Source: an uncultured Paracoccaceae bacterium
GTDB taxonomy: Bacteria > Pseudomonadota > Alphaproteobacteria > Rhodobacterales > Rhodobacteraceae
Assembly (NCBI GenBank): GCA_947493145.1
Contig: CANLPZ010000002.1
Coordinates: 457,364-521,363, forward strand
Reading direction: 5' to 3'
Length of the DNA stretch: 64,000 nucleotides
This document shows positions 9,669 through 17,464 of the stretch, in pieces (positions within the stretch are counted from its first letter, which is position 1; the number at the start of each line of letters is the position of its first letter). Under the pieces are notes generated by a model. It saw only the letters and a list, made by a program, of their open reading frames with translations. It was not told the origin of the DNA and ran no database searches. The position numbers and the translations under genes were made by a program.

Positions 9669-9742
9669 AAAAATAAACCTTTATTTATTTGGCCTAATTG
9701 ATTTATGGTATAAAAAACTCAAAACGATTAGAGGATATCACC

Positions 9743-10765
9743 TTGGCCACTCTAAAAGAAATAAGCGCGGAGCTAGGCTTGTCGGTCACAACTGTAAGCC
9801 GTGCTTTGAACGGATTTCCTGAGGTGAAAGAACATACGCGCGTCAAGGTGCGTGAGACGGCTGAACGTATGGGATACCGTCCGAACCGGATTGCGCAACG
9901 CCTTGTGACAGGGCGGTCCGGCATGGTCGGAATGATCGTTAAAATCAAACCTGACATGAGTGCGGATCAGACATTTTTCGAAATGCTAACTGGGCTGACA
10001 GCAGCATTGGCAAGCCGTGACACGGATCTTGTTTTGGCGGTCGATCAAGACAGCGACCCTGTGACGCCTTACAAAAAACTGCTCGAAAGGGATATTCTCG
10101 ACGGCTTCATTTTGAATGCGCCGATTGTCGACGATCCAAGGGTCACATTTTTACAAGACCACGGCGTCCCGTTTGTCATGCATGGTCAAGATCGCCCAGA
10201 TCCAACTTACCCAAGCTTTGGTATCGACAATGCGCAGGTCTCGGCGCAATCGGTCAAGCTGTTGGCCAACTTGGGACATAAACGGATCGCTTTGATCAAC
10301 GATGAATTACGCCATGCTTATGCATCTGAACGGCGTTCTGGTTTTCACGCCGCAATGGAACAGCGTGGGTTATCAACCGATTACGTACAAAACAGTGCGA
10401 CGCTTGAAAGCCATGGCTATATGCATGCGCTGGACATGTTGTCAGGTTCCGCGCCTCCGACGGCTTTTATTTGTGCCTCCACAGTTGTTGCAGCGGGGGT
10501 CATGAAGGCGGTTCATGACCGCGGATTACGCGTTCCTGACGACATTTCAGTGATGGCGCATGATGATGCATTGCCGCTGACGCGAGCAATAAATTTCGAC
10601 CCTGCATTGACGGTTACACGTGCCCCCTTGCGCGACGCCTGTTCACCGTTGGCAAATATCTTGTTGGATCATTTAGACGGTAAACCCGCGCGTGAACTCC
10701 AAGTTTTTCAAGATATCGAAACAATCGTACGTGGGTCGACTGGCCCAGCCCCAAAGGAGGTTTAG
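9743..10765 (+). CDS. LacI family transcriptional regulator of the alpha-glucoside locus
   Basis: The start is taken as the TTG at 9743, eight bases after GAGG. It gives a 340-residue protein beginning directly with the helix-turn-helix (ATLKEISAELGLSVTTVSRA), the usual LacI layout. The upstream ATG at 9698 would add 15 residues before the HTH. The hinge helix lies near RPNRIAQRLVTG, followed by a periplasmic-binding-protein-like effector domain. It is divergent from aglA-malEFG and continuous with malK, so it probably represses both operons until an alpha-glucoside binds. The inducer is not known. Confidence 0.9.
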   Translation: MATLKEISAELGLSVTTVSRALNGFPEVKEHTRVKVRETAERMGYRPNRIAQRLVTGRSGMVGMIVKIKPDMSADQTFFEMLTGLTAALASRDTDLVLAVDQDSDPVTPYKKLLERDILDGFILNAPIVDDPRVTFLQDHGVPFVMHGQDRPDPTYPSFGIDNAQVSAQSVKLLANLGHKRIALINDELRHAYASERRSGFHAAMEQRGLSTDYVQNSATLESHGYMHALDMLSGSAPPTAFICASTVVAAGVMKAVHDRGLRVPDDISVMAHDDALPLTRAINFDPALTVTRAPLRDACSPLANILLDHLDGKPARELQVFQDIETIVRGSTGPAPKEV

Positions 10766-11860
10766 ATGGCACTCGACTCTACACCAGTCAGCATTTTGGA
10801 AACCGTGAACTTAAAGAAAGCTTATGGCGGTGTGGAGGTGTTGCACGACATCAATATTTGCATCGAACAAGGTGAATTTTTGGTTTTGGTCGGCCCATCC
10901 GGATGTGGAAAATCAACGCTGTTGAACTGCATCGCTGGGCTTGAGGAAATAACAGACGGCGCATTGAACATTGGTGGTCGCAATGTAACGCAAGACCCCC
11001 CAAAGGATCGCGACATCGCGATGGTGTTCCAATCCTATGCGCTTTATCCCACGATGACTGTTGCGGAAAACATTGGGTTTGGGATGAAAATTCGCAAAAT
11101 TCCTAAGGCCGATATGAATGCAAAGATCGCAGAAGTCGCGACACTATTGCAAATCGATCATTTGCTTGATCGCCAACCTTCGCAGTTATCAGGCGGGCAG
11201 CGGCAGCGTGTTGCCATGGGCCGCGCACTGGTACGGAACCCAAAACTGTTTCTGTTCGACGAGCCGTTGTCTAATCTTGATGCGAAATTGCGTGTCGAAA
11301 TGCGTGCGGAAATTAAACGTTTGCACAGAACAACGAACGCAAGCATCGTTTATGTTACCCATGATCAGATCGAAGCCATGACACTTGCCAGCCGTATTGT
11401 CGTATTGAAAGATGGCTACGTTCAACAAATCGGTACGCCACAGGACATATATGATCGACCGGCAAACACCTTTGTCGCCGATTTCATGGGCTCGCCGCCG
11501 ATGAATATCGTTCCAGCAACAATAACCAACGAAGGAATTCAGATTGATAATTTGGTGCTGAAAATGCCCGATTGGCCAACCCGTGAAAGATCATACGACA
11601 TTCTGTTGGGCATTCGGCCCGAACATTTGTCGCCAGCGACGGGATCGCCCGATTTAATGGTTGTCCCCACAATGATCGAAAACACCGGTGCTGAATGTTA
11701 TCTCTCGTTCGAACTTGGTGGTGAAAGTATAACAGCCCGTTTTGCTGGGCGAATGGACGAACGTATGACTGATCCGATCGGGCTTAATCTTTCTCCAGAC
11801 GCCCTTTGTTATTTTGCAGCTGACACGCGTGCGCTTTTGGACGTGACGACGTTGAAATAA
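10766..11860 (+). CDS. malK: Sugar ABC transporter ATP-binding protein (MalK/UgpC type)
   Basis: 364 residues with Walker A GPSGCGKST, the Q-loop, signature LSGGQRQR and Walker B LFLFDEP. A C-terminal TOBE-like regulatory domain of about 130 residues is typical of MalK/UgpC/MsmK ATPases. The ATG follows the lacI stop with no gap, and its GGAGG lies inside the end of lacI, so the two are coupled. It is the only ATPase for the MalFG permeases in this locus and is on the opposite strand. Sharing with other sugar transporters, common for MsmK-type ATPases, is possible. Confidence 0.93.
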   Translation: MALDSTPVSILETVNLKKAYGGVEVLHDINICIEQGEFLVLVGPSGCGKSTLLNCIAGLEEITDGALNIGGRNVTQDPPKDRDIAMVFQSYALYPTMTVAENIGFGMKIRKIPKADMNAKIAEVATLLQIDHLLDRQPSQLSGGQRQRVAMGRALVRNPKLFLFDEPLSNLDAKLRVEMRAEIKRLHRTTNASIVYVTHDQIEAMTLASRIVVLKDGYVQQIGTPQDIYDRPANTFVADFMGSPPMNIVPATITNEGIQIDNLVLKMPDWPTRERSYDILLGIRPEHLSPATGSPDLMVVPTMIENTGAECYLSFELGGESITARFAGRMDERMTDPIGLNLSPDALCYFAADTRALLDVTTLK

Positions 11861-11863
11861 AAA

Positions 11864-11885
11864 ACGGACCGAATGTTCGGTCCGT
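11864..11885. terminator. Bidirectional terminator between malK and the guanidine operon
   Basis: The inverted repeat ACGGACCGAA/TTCGGTCCGT lies just after the malK stop. Read on the minus strand the stem is followed by TTTTTTATTT, a strong uridine tract. On the plus strand the tail is only CTTTG. It therefore suits best as the terminator of the leftward operon ending at 11924 and may also serve malK. Confidence 0.8.
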
Positions 11886-11923
11886 CTTTGACTATTCTAT
11901 GCGAAAAGGGGATGCGCTGGGCG

Positions 11924-12115
11924 TCATTCCGTTTTCAGCATCTGCCGTTTTTCATCATCATCCTTTTGGATTCGTTGTCTAAGTCCGGCCAATCCAGAAA
12001 TGACAATCATCGCCAGCCCCACAACAAAGGGTAAGAAAGAGGTCGTCATCACGACCTCATGATGCGCAAACGCCGGTGACGCGGCGAATATGAACAGAAC
12101 CGCAAGATTTCTCAT
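11924..12115 (-). CDS. Small membrane protein at the end of the guanidine operon, unknown function
   Basis: 63 residues. An N-terminal signal-like segment ends in SPAFAHHEVV, so a mature protein starting with two histidines is possible. A second hydrophobic segment (about residues 26-45, FLPFVVGLAMIVISGLAGL) precedes a charged C-terminal tail, RQRIQKDDDEKRQ. The start overlaps the preceding gene by four bases (ATGA), so it belongs to the operon. I do not recognise the family. The His-His after the leader and the link to a probable nickel enzyme suggest, as inference only, a role in metal import or anchoring. Confidence 0.7.
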   Translation of the reverse strand: MRNLAVLFIFAASPAFAHHEVVMTTSFLPFVVGLAMIVISGLAGLRQRIQKDDDEKRQMLKTE

Positions 12116-12543
12116 ACGACATCTTCCGCGGCAGGGTGATCTTGAAGAAACGTCCGAAGATCCGTCACATGTTTCGCTTTGAGCGAGACATAAACAAACC
12201 CCATATTGGTGCGTTCGGTCACAAGATCACCAGGGTAGGGGAGATATGACAGTTCTTGCGAACCAAAGGAGGGTGATGCGGTGCCAACTTGCCATTCGGT
12301 CGTGAGTTGAACATCAACCAATTTCATCTTTGGTCCGCCCTCAGGGGCATCGATTTCCAGCGGAACGCCCGCGAGCCGGAGATAAGACATTTTGTCTTTC
12401 GCAGCGACAAAGCCGTCAATGAACTGTGTCGTTAGAACAAGCAGTTCCTCGGCTTTGTCTGCTTCCGCCATGTGGCTGTGCAAATGGTCGCCGTCGTGGG
12501 AATGATTGTGACCAATATGGCCGTTGACGATATCATGTGGCAT
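12112..12543 (-). CDS. His-rich small protein overlapping the guanidine hydrolase gene, unknown function
   Basis: 143 residues. Eight of the first 24 residues are His (3, 9, 12, 14, 16, 20, 22 and 24, in the stretch NGHIGHNHSHDGDHLHSH). The remainder is a soluble domain that I do not recognise. No signal peptide is present. Its start lies 11 bases inside the end of the hydrolase gene, and its own end overlaps the next gene, so translation is tightly coupled. Such His-rich tails occur in nickel-handling proteins (HypB, UreE, SlyD). In this operon it could supply or store the metal for the hydrolase; this is an inference. Confidence 0.75.
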   Translation of the reverse strand: MPHDIVNGHIGHNHSHDGDHLHSHMAEADKAEELLVLTTQFIDGFVAAKDKMSYLRLAGVPLEIDAPEGGPKMKLVDVQLTTEWQVGTASPSFGSQELSYLPYPGDLVTERTNMGFVYVSLKAKHVTDLRTFLQDHPAAEDVV

Positions 12544-13777
12544 TGGACCACCGCTTTCCTTCGAATTCGCCGTGTGGGATCGTTACAGGTTTGTCGATAT
12601 GGCGTTTGTGTTTGCCCAAATTGCCTGACGCGACAAGAGAGCCAAGGACATCCACAATCACGCGAGTCCCCATAAGCGCGGTGATTTCGGATTGATCGTA
12701 CGGCGGAGACACCTCAACCAATTCCATCCCACAGATGCCTTCCGCGGCAACTTTCGACGCAAGCGCCAAAGCTTCGCGTGGAAGGAAACCGCCGGGTTCT
12801 GGCCAACCCGTGCCTGGAACGAAACCGCAATCGATGCTGTCGATGTCAAAGGACATATAGACCATATCAACCCCATCCCATGCCATTTCGAGCGCCATTT
12901 CAGCCGTTTTATCGACACCCATTTTTTCCATATCGGACATGGTAATGATGTTGGTTTCGCGGTCGCGCGCAACCTTCACCGCGTCGCGTGGCACTTGCCA
13001 ACCACCGATGCCAACTTGAACAAGGTTTTTGGCTGGCACGTTCGGCAGGTTTGTCGAATGGAACCATGGAGTCGTGTGCATGCGTTCGTCCAAATCTTTT
13101 TCTTGGATGTCTGCATGACGGTCGAAATGAACAATGCCGATTTTTTTGGATGTGCATTCTGCAATTCCGCGGACACAAGGGAAACCGATGGAATGGTCGC
13201 CCCCGATCATGATGGGCAACGACCCAGAAGACGCGACATGGCTGACCGCACGGCTGATTTGGTCAAATGTTTTTTCGATATTTGCTGGAATGGTGAACAC
13301 ATCGCCCGCGTCACACAGGCTCATTTGTTCACGAAGATCGACAGACATTTCATAGTTATAGGGCGTATAAAGCGCAGATATTTTTCGCACGCCTTGGGGG
13401 CCGAAACGTGTGCCCGCGCGATAGGTTGTACCGCCGTCAAACGGAATGCCCAAAACCGTCGCATCATAGTCGCCGACTTCGGTGACATCTTCGGCATATG
13501 GCGCCTTTAGGAAGGTATTGATGCCCGCATAATGGGGCAATTCACCCCGTGCAAATGTCGGAATTGATTTATCCTCGATCGTGTCCGCGCCGGTCAACCC
13601 CATGCGAAGCGCCCATTTGCGTTCCTCTTCCCAACCGCTTCCGGGCAGGTCTTTTTCAGCTTGCATGGATTTCCAACCCTGAAGTTTGGTCAGATCAGGG
13701 TGGTGGTGGCGCGTCTCATTGTGCTGTAGATCCTGCACATTGTGGGATCGGCTGCGATCACGAAGTGGTTCGAACAT
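12533..13777 (-). CDS. gdmH: Guanidine hydrolase (GdmH-like ureohydrolase)
   Basis: 414 residues of the arginase/agmatinase family. The metal ligands are His195 (GGDHS), Asp219, His221 and Asp223 (HFDRHAD), and Asp311 and Asp313 (DIDSID). Two features depart from agmatinase: an N-terminal extension of about 80 residues, and Trp325 in GTGWPEPGG where agmatinases have Thr. Both fit the nickel-dependent guanidine hydrolases described in cyanobacteria, which convert guanidine to urea and ammonia. The riboswitch at the operon head supports this strongly. The start overlaps the ATPase gene by 20 bases and follows AAAGGA. Agmatinase activity is the alternative but is less likely. Confidence 0.88.
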   Translation of the reverse strand: MFEPLRDRSRSHNVQDLQHNETRHHHPDLTKLQGWKSMQAEKDLPGSGWEEERKWALRMGLTGADTIEDKSIPTFARGELPHYAGINTFLKAPYAEDVTEVGDYDATVLGIPFDGGTTYRAGTRFGPQGVRKISALYTPYNYEMSVDLREQMSLCDAGDVFTIPANIEKTFDQISRAVSHVASSGSLPIMIGGDHSIGFPCVRGIAECTSKKIGIVHFDRHADIQEKDLDERMHTTPWFHSTNLPNVPAKNLVQVGIGGWQVPRDAVKVARDRETNIITMSDMEKMGVDKTAEMALEMAWDGVDMVYMSFDIDSIDCGFVPGTGWPEPGGFLPREALALASKVAAEGICGMELVEVSPPYDQSEITALMGTRVIVDVLGSLVASGNLGKHKRHIDKPVTIPHGEFEGKRWSNAT

Positions 13778-14525
13778 GAATACTATCCTTTAGTCTTTGG
13801 AATGGGATGCCGCCGTCGCGGGCGTCAAAATCATATGTGATTGTGGCGCCATAAGCGGTGGGGTCGTGTGGGTCCCAGCGTGGCTTGTCAAAAACAAGAA
13901 CGCGGTCGCCAAGTTTGAAAGCTTCATCAAGATCATGCGTCACCATGAAAACGGTCATTCCGGTTTCGTCGCGTAGATCTTTGAGAAATTCGTGCATTGA
14001 AAGGCGTGTGCCCGGATCGAGCGCGCCAAAGGGTTCATCGAGCAATAAAACCCGCGGTTTTGCTGTCAAAGCTTGGCCAATTGCAAGCCGTTGCTGCATA
14101 CCCCCTGACAGGGTCGACGGGTAGGTGTCGGCCACATGACCAAGGCCGATCCGATCAAGCGTTTCTTGGGCGCGGTCGCGTGCCCGTTTTAAAGAGTTGC
14201 CGAAAAAGCGCCCCCAGCCCAAACGCATACTTTCGCCTGCGACGATGTTTTCACGCACAGTCATATGCGGAAAGACCGAATATTTCTGGAATACGATGCC
14301 GCGATCAAGGCCCGGTTCCTTTGCCGGTTCAGCACCATTGATTGTGATCGCCCCCTTCGTCGGGCGTTCTTGGGCCAAAAGCAGGCGCAGAAATGTGGAT
14401 TTTCCGCACCCCGAGGCGCCAACAATGGAAATGAACTCTGTTTCGTCAACGTCGAGGTTAACGCGTTCGAGGATCGGGCGGCCGTCGTAGGTTTGGAAAA
14501 TGTCGCGGACAGTCACATAACTCAT
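13758..14525 (-). CDS. NitT/TauT-type ABC transporter ATP-binding protein, probably for guanidine
   Basis: 255 residues from the ATG at 14525, which follows GGAGG by eight bases. A longer reading would add 28 residues overlapping the permease. Walker A GASGCGKST, signature LSGGMQQR and Walker B LLLDEPFGALD are intact. It powers the permease encoded just upstream (four-base ATGA overlap). The gene order binding protein, permease, ATPase, hydrolase behind a guanidine riboswitch mirrors the transporter genes next to the cyanobacterial guanidine hydrolase. The substrate is therefore inferred to be guanidine. Confidence 0.9.
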   Translation of the reverse strand: MSYVTVRDIFQTYDGRPILERVNLDVDETEFISIVGASGCGKSTFLRLLLAQERPTKGAITINGAEPAKEPGLDRGIVFQKYSVFPHMTVRENIVAGESMRLGWGRFFGNSLKRARDRAQETLDRIGLGHVADTYPSTLSGGMQQRLAIGQALTAKPRVLLLDEPFGALDPGTRLSMHEFLKDLRDETGMTVFMVTHDLDEAFKLGDRVLVFDKPRWDPHDPTAYGATITYDFDARDGGIPFQRLKDSIHVRTTS

Positions 14526-15334
14526 AAGGATTCCTCCGCCCACGGGAACAGCTTTTGCGACGCTTTGCGAAGCAGCCAATCCATCATGAATGCCAGAAGT
14601 GTGATCCAAATCACGTATGTCAGGATCACATCCATCGCGAGATATCGGCGCACCAGAAATATGCGGTAGCCAAGGCCAAGATCAGCGGCGATCGCTTCGG
14701 CTGCGATCAGGAACAGCCATGCAGGACCAAGCGACAGACGTACCGCCTGTATAAGGCGTGGCATGACTTGTGGCAGGGCAACACGGATGGCAATGACCCA
14801 GCTCGACGCGCCAAGTGTTTGTGCCTTGACCAGTAATTCCTGCGGGATTTCCAACGTACGCTGGCTCATATCGCGGATAATGAAGGGCAAGGTCCCGATC
14901 ACGATCAACACGACTTTGGACAGCTCGCCCAGTCCAAAGACAATGAATAAGATTGGCAATAAAGCCAAAGGCGGGATCATAGACAAAACTGCCACGAATT
15001 GCGCAAGAAGGCTGCGCACCGTTGGCAGAAGCCCGATTAGCAAGCCGAACAACAATCCAAGGCTGGCGGAAATGCCGATCCCAAGACCAAGACGTTTAAG
15101 ACTGGCCCATGTGTCAAACCAAAACAGTATGCGTCCAGTTCGACGATCACCTTCTGTTGCAAGGCGGACCATCGTGTCACCAATGGATGACGGCGCAGGC
15201 AATAATTTGTCGGATGGGTTTGCCGCTAAACGGATATCAGACCCAATCGCATAGGCAATTAGAACAACTGCAAAAGGCAGCAGCATCAAAAACAAGCCAA
15301 AGGCACGACCGGGAATGATATTAATGAAACGCAT
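14522..15334 (-). CDS. NitT/TauT-type ABC transporter permease, probably for guanidine
   Basis: 270 residues with about six hydrophobic segments and the binding-protein-dependent transport EAA-like loop around AQTLGASSWVIAIRVALPQV. Its size and order are those of the nitrate/sulfonate/taurine permease class (SsuC/TauC). The start codon follows a hairpin between it and the binding-protein gene, with only a weak AGG nearby, so its translation is probably lower than that of the binding protein. It couples to the ATPase downstream by a four-base overlap. Guanidine as substrate is inferred from the operon. Confidence 0.88.
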   Translation of the reverse strand: MRFINIIPGRAFGLFLMLLPFAVVLIAYAIGSDIRLAANPSDKLLPAPSSIGDTMVRLATEGDRRTGRILFWFDTWASLKRLGLGIGISASLGLLFGLLIGLLPTVRSLLAQFVAVLSMIPPLALLPILFIVFGLGELSKVVLIVIGTLPFIIRDMSQRTLEIPQELLVKAQTLGASSWVIAIRVALPQVMPRLIQAVRLSLGPAWLFLIAAEAIAADLGLGYRIFLVRRYLAMDVILTYVIWITLLAFMMDWLLRKASQKLFPWAEESL

Positions 15335-15344
15335 CAGCAGAATT

Positions 15345-15365
15345 GCCTGGGCAAAATGCCCAGGC
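15345..15365 (-). other. Intercistronic stem-loop between binding-protein and permease genes
   Basis: A perfect eight-base-pair stem, GCCTGGGC/GCCCAGGC with a five-base loop, sits in the 38-base gap. On the coding strand no uridine run follows, so it is more likely a transcript-stabilising or attenuating element that favours the binding protein than a full terminator. It also covers the only Shine-Dalgarno-like AGG before the permease. Confidence 0.65.
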
Positions 15366-15372
15366 TCCTTTT

Positions 15373-16428
15373 TTATAGCGCGCCGTCAGCGGCCATTTGC
15401 ATATAAGTTGTGTCGAACCGGAACTGGACGTTGCTTTCGTTGCCGACAACGGACCCATCTGGGTATTCAATTCCAACAAAATCTGCAGATGGGGCGCCTT
15501 CGCCCAAGATGCCTTTGTCGAACAGAAATTCTGCGACGCTGGTCATTGTGCTTGGCAATTCCGCGCTTGACGTGAACGCAACCGCTTTTGCGGGATCAAA
15601 GAACATTTCAGTTGACGCAAGCTGCGATTGATAGCCCGCAAGATCCGTACCGGACGCTTCGGCCATCGCTGTCAGCACGTCTTCGTCGCCAGCCGCCATA
15701 AGCGACATAACTTCAAACCATGCGCCGACCATTGCTTTACCGAAGGCGGGATTTGCGTCCAATGTTTCGGTGTTCACCACCATCAGGTCGATGATTTCGC
15801 CCGCAATATTAGAGCTGTCAAAAATCGATGTGGCGTCTGGTCCGTCAAGTATTTCTGACACAAGGGGGTTCCATGTCACGACCGCACTTACGTCGTCCGT
15901 GGCATAGGCTGCGATCATATCTGCGTCGGATGTATTAATCACACCGTCAAGATCCGCTTCGGATAGGCCAACGCTATCAAGCGCACGCGCCAACAAATAG
16001 TGGGACACAGACAATTCAACGAGATTTACAGATTGACCTTTGAGGGCGTCGATCCCGCCGTCGCCTTTCACAATCAGCGCATCATTCCCATTTGAATAAT
16101 CTCCGACGATAAGGGCCGTCGTATCAACACCACCCCCCGACGGAATGGAAAGCGTGTCCATGCTTGTCGCGCTCACGCCATCAAACTGACCGGCTGTATA
16201 TTGGTTGATGGATTCGATGTAATCGTTGATCTGCACGATCTCGACGTCGATGTCATATTTGTCGGCCCATTTGTCCATGATGCCGCTGTCTTCGAGATAG
16301 CCCCAAGGCATCCAGCCAACATAGATCGACCATGCGACCCGGAATTCGGTTTTTTCTTGTGCTGCAACGCTCGTTACAAGTCCAGAAGCCATGCATAGAG
16401 CCAGCGCGGTAGTTGTGAATTTCTTCAT
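15373..16428 (-). CDS. NitT/TauT-type periplasmic binding protein, probably for guanidine
   Basis: 351 residues with a signal peptide cleaved near SVAAQ. The mature part is of the NMT1/SsuA-like solute-binding fold. Early aromatic residues in YVGWMPWGYLEDSG could form a cation-binding pocket, although this is only suggestive. It is the first gene of the operon and starts 74 bases after the riboswitch, so it is the gene directly exposed to riboswitch control. A GGGGA ribosome-binding sequence precedes the ATG. Family members bind taurine, nitrate, urea or thiamine precursors. Guanidine is inferred from the riboswitch and hydrolase. Confidence 0.88.
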   Translation of the reverse strand: MKKFTTTALALCMASGLVTSVAAQEKTEFRVAWSIYVGWMPWGYLEDSGIMDKWADKYDIDVEIVQINDYIESINQYTAGQFDGVSATSMDTLSIPSGGGVDTTALIVGDYSNGNDALIVKGDGGIDALKGQSVNLVELSVSHYLLARALDSVGLSEADLDGVINTSDADMIAAYATDDVSAVVTWNPLVSEILDGPDATSIFDSSNIAGEIIDLMVVNTETLDANPAFGKAMVGAWFEVMSLMAAGDEDVLTAMAEASGTDLAGYQSQLASTEMFFDPAKAVAFTSSAELPSTMTSVAEFLFDKGILGEGAPSADFVGIEYPDGSVVGNESNVQFRFDTTYMQMAADGAL

Positions 16429-16502
16429 CTTTCGGTCCCCGTTTTCATTTTCAGAATGGATTGACCGCGTGGAGGGCAGAGCGGAGCGCGGGTCAAACCA
16501 GC

Positions 16503-16614
16503 GCAGTAGTCTCCCGGGATTTTGCCCCGCCGTGTACCAATCTAGGATTTACCGGATCGGCGATACCTCTTGGACCAGACCCTTATTTTTAAGGCGGAAC
16601 CCTAGATATCCTGC
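16503..16614 (-). promoter_or_regulatory. Guanidine-I riboswitch (ykkC class)
   Basis: Read on the minus strand, the conserved blocks of this aptamer occur in order. These are CTAGGGTTCCG (16605-16595), GGTCTGGTCCAAGAGG (about 16583-16568), ACACGGCGGG (about 16533-16524) and CCCGGGAGACTACTGC (16518-16503). GCAG at 16614-16611 pairs with CTGC at 16506-16503 to close the P1 stem. A further stem, CGCGGTCAA with its complement (16461-16496), lies between aptamer and start codon and may form the expression platform; no clear uridine tract follows it. The element switches on guanidine transport, detoxification or degradation genes when guanidine is bound. Confidence 0.93.
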
Positions 16615-16865
16615 AACTTCAGCTGAACAAGTCGCGTGGGTTCACTCAAGTCTTATGATGGGCAAAAAGCGCAATCGCGCAGGTGGGTGCTTAATATATG
16701 TGCGATTTTTGTCGGGGTGCCCAATTTTTTCCCTCACGACGGAGTGGTTTGCCCGATCACGAGGCATCGCGGCCCGTTTCGTTGGAATGGCTGAACCCGT
16801 TCAGGAGCTAGACCCAAACGCCTGTTGAGCGCATTGAAGGTACCGCACATTCATCACGCGCGGTA
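16615..16865. other. Intergenic leader and promoter region of the guanidine operon
   Basis: About 250 bases lie between the riboswitch and the end of the Lrp-type gene. I find no credible coding sequence here. The promoter of the riboswitch-led operon must lie in this stretch on the minus strand, but I cannot point to a convincing -35/-10 pair. Confidence 0.5.
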
Positions 16866-17336
16866 TCAAACACGTGGTAGCGGTAGGCGCGTGTCGTTTT
16901 TTAATTGCTGCATGACAATTTGACTGTGCACGCGCCCGATGGATGGGTGTGGCAAAAGCGTATTTTGCACCAGCTCGTTTAACGCCAATAGATCTGTGCA
17001 ATAGACTTGCATGATATAATCCGCATCACCGGTTAACGTCCATGCCGCGACGATTTCAGGTGTACGATCGACCAAGTTCTGTATCGAACTATGTGTGGTT
17101 TCGTTTTGGGATTCGGTTTGAATCTGAATGAACGCTTGAACGTTTAAACCCAACCGTTTCGGACTTAACCGGTATGTAACACGCTCAATAAAACCATCGT
17201 CGTGTAATCGCTGTTTTCGGCGACCAATCTGAGACGCCGACATGCCAAGCGTTTCTGACAGTTCAAGGGCCGACACTTGCGAGTCGTTTTGAAGGTGGGC
17301 CAAAAGCTGGATATCTTTGGGATCAAGTTCAATCAT
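16866..17336 (-). CDS. Lrp/AsnC family transcriptional regulator
   Basis: 156 residues, the usual size. The N-terminal helix-turn-helix (LDPKDIQLLAHLQ to MSASQIGRRKQRLHDDG) is followed by a RAM ligand-binding domain containing AAWTLTGDADYIMQVYC. It is divergent from hppD with a 128-base gap, and Lrp-type regulators often control the neighbouring amino-acid catabolic gene. A role in sensing tyrosine, phenylalanine or their keto acids and controlling hppD is plausible but inferred. It is on the same strand as the guanidine operon, though 250 bases and a riboswitch leader separate them, so co-transcription is unlikely. Confidence 0.9.
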   Translation of the reverse strand: MIELDPKDIQLLAHLQNDSQVSALELSETLGMSASQIGRRKQRLHDDGFIERVTYRLSPKRLGLNVQAFIQIQTESQNETTHSSIQNLVDRTPEIVAAWTLTGDADYIMQVYCTDLLALNELVQNTLLPHPSIGRVHSQIVMQQLKNDTRLPLPRV

Positions 17337-17464
17337 GCGTCATAATTGCATGTATGGGTCCAGATATGCAATTTTTTTGCGTATTTTACCTATTTTTATC
17401 CAATGTTGCGGCCCGTTTGCACGGCAAATTGCGTAAACTTCTTTTAATAAAAGGAGTTATACAC

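Noticed and set aside
12692..13510. 272-codon plus-strand frame within the guanidine hydrolase gene
   Set aside because: It is antisense to conserved active-site motifs of the hydrolase; shadow frame.
12533..13777. Annotation as plain agmatinase
   Set aside because: The GTGWPEPGG tryptophan, the long N-terminal extension and the guanidine-I riboswitch at the operon head favour guanidine hydrolase.
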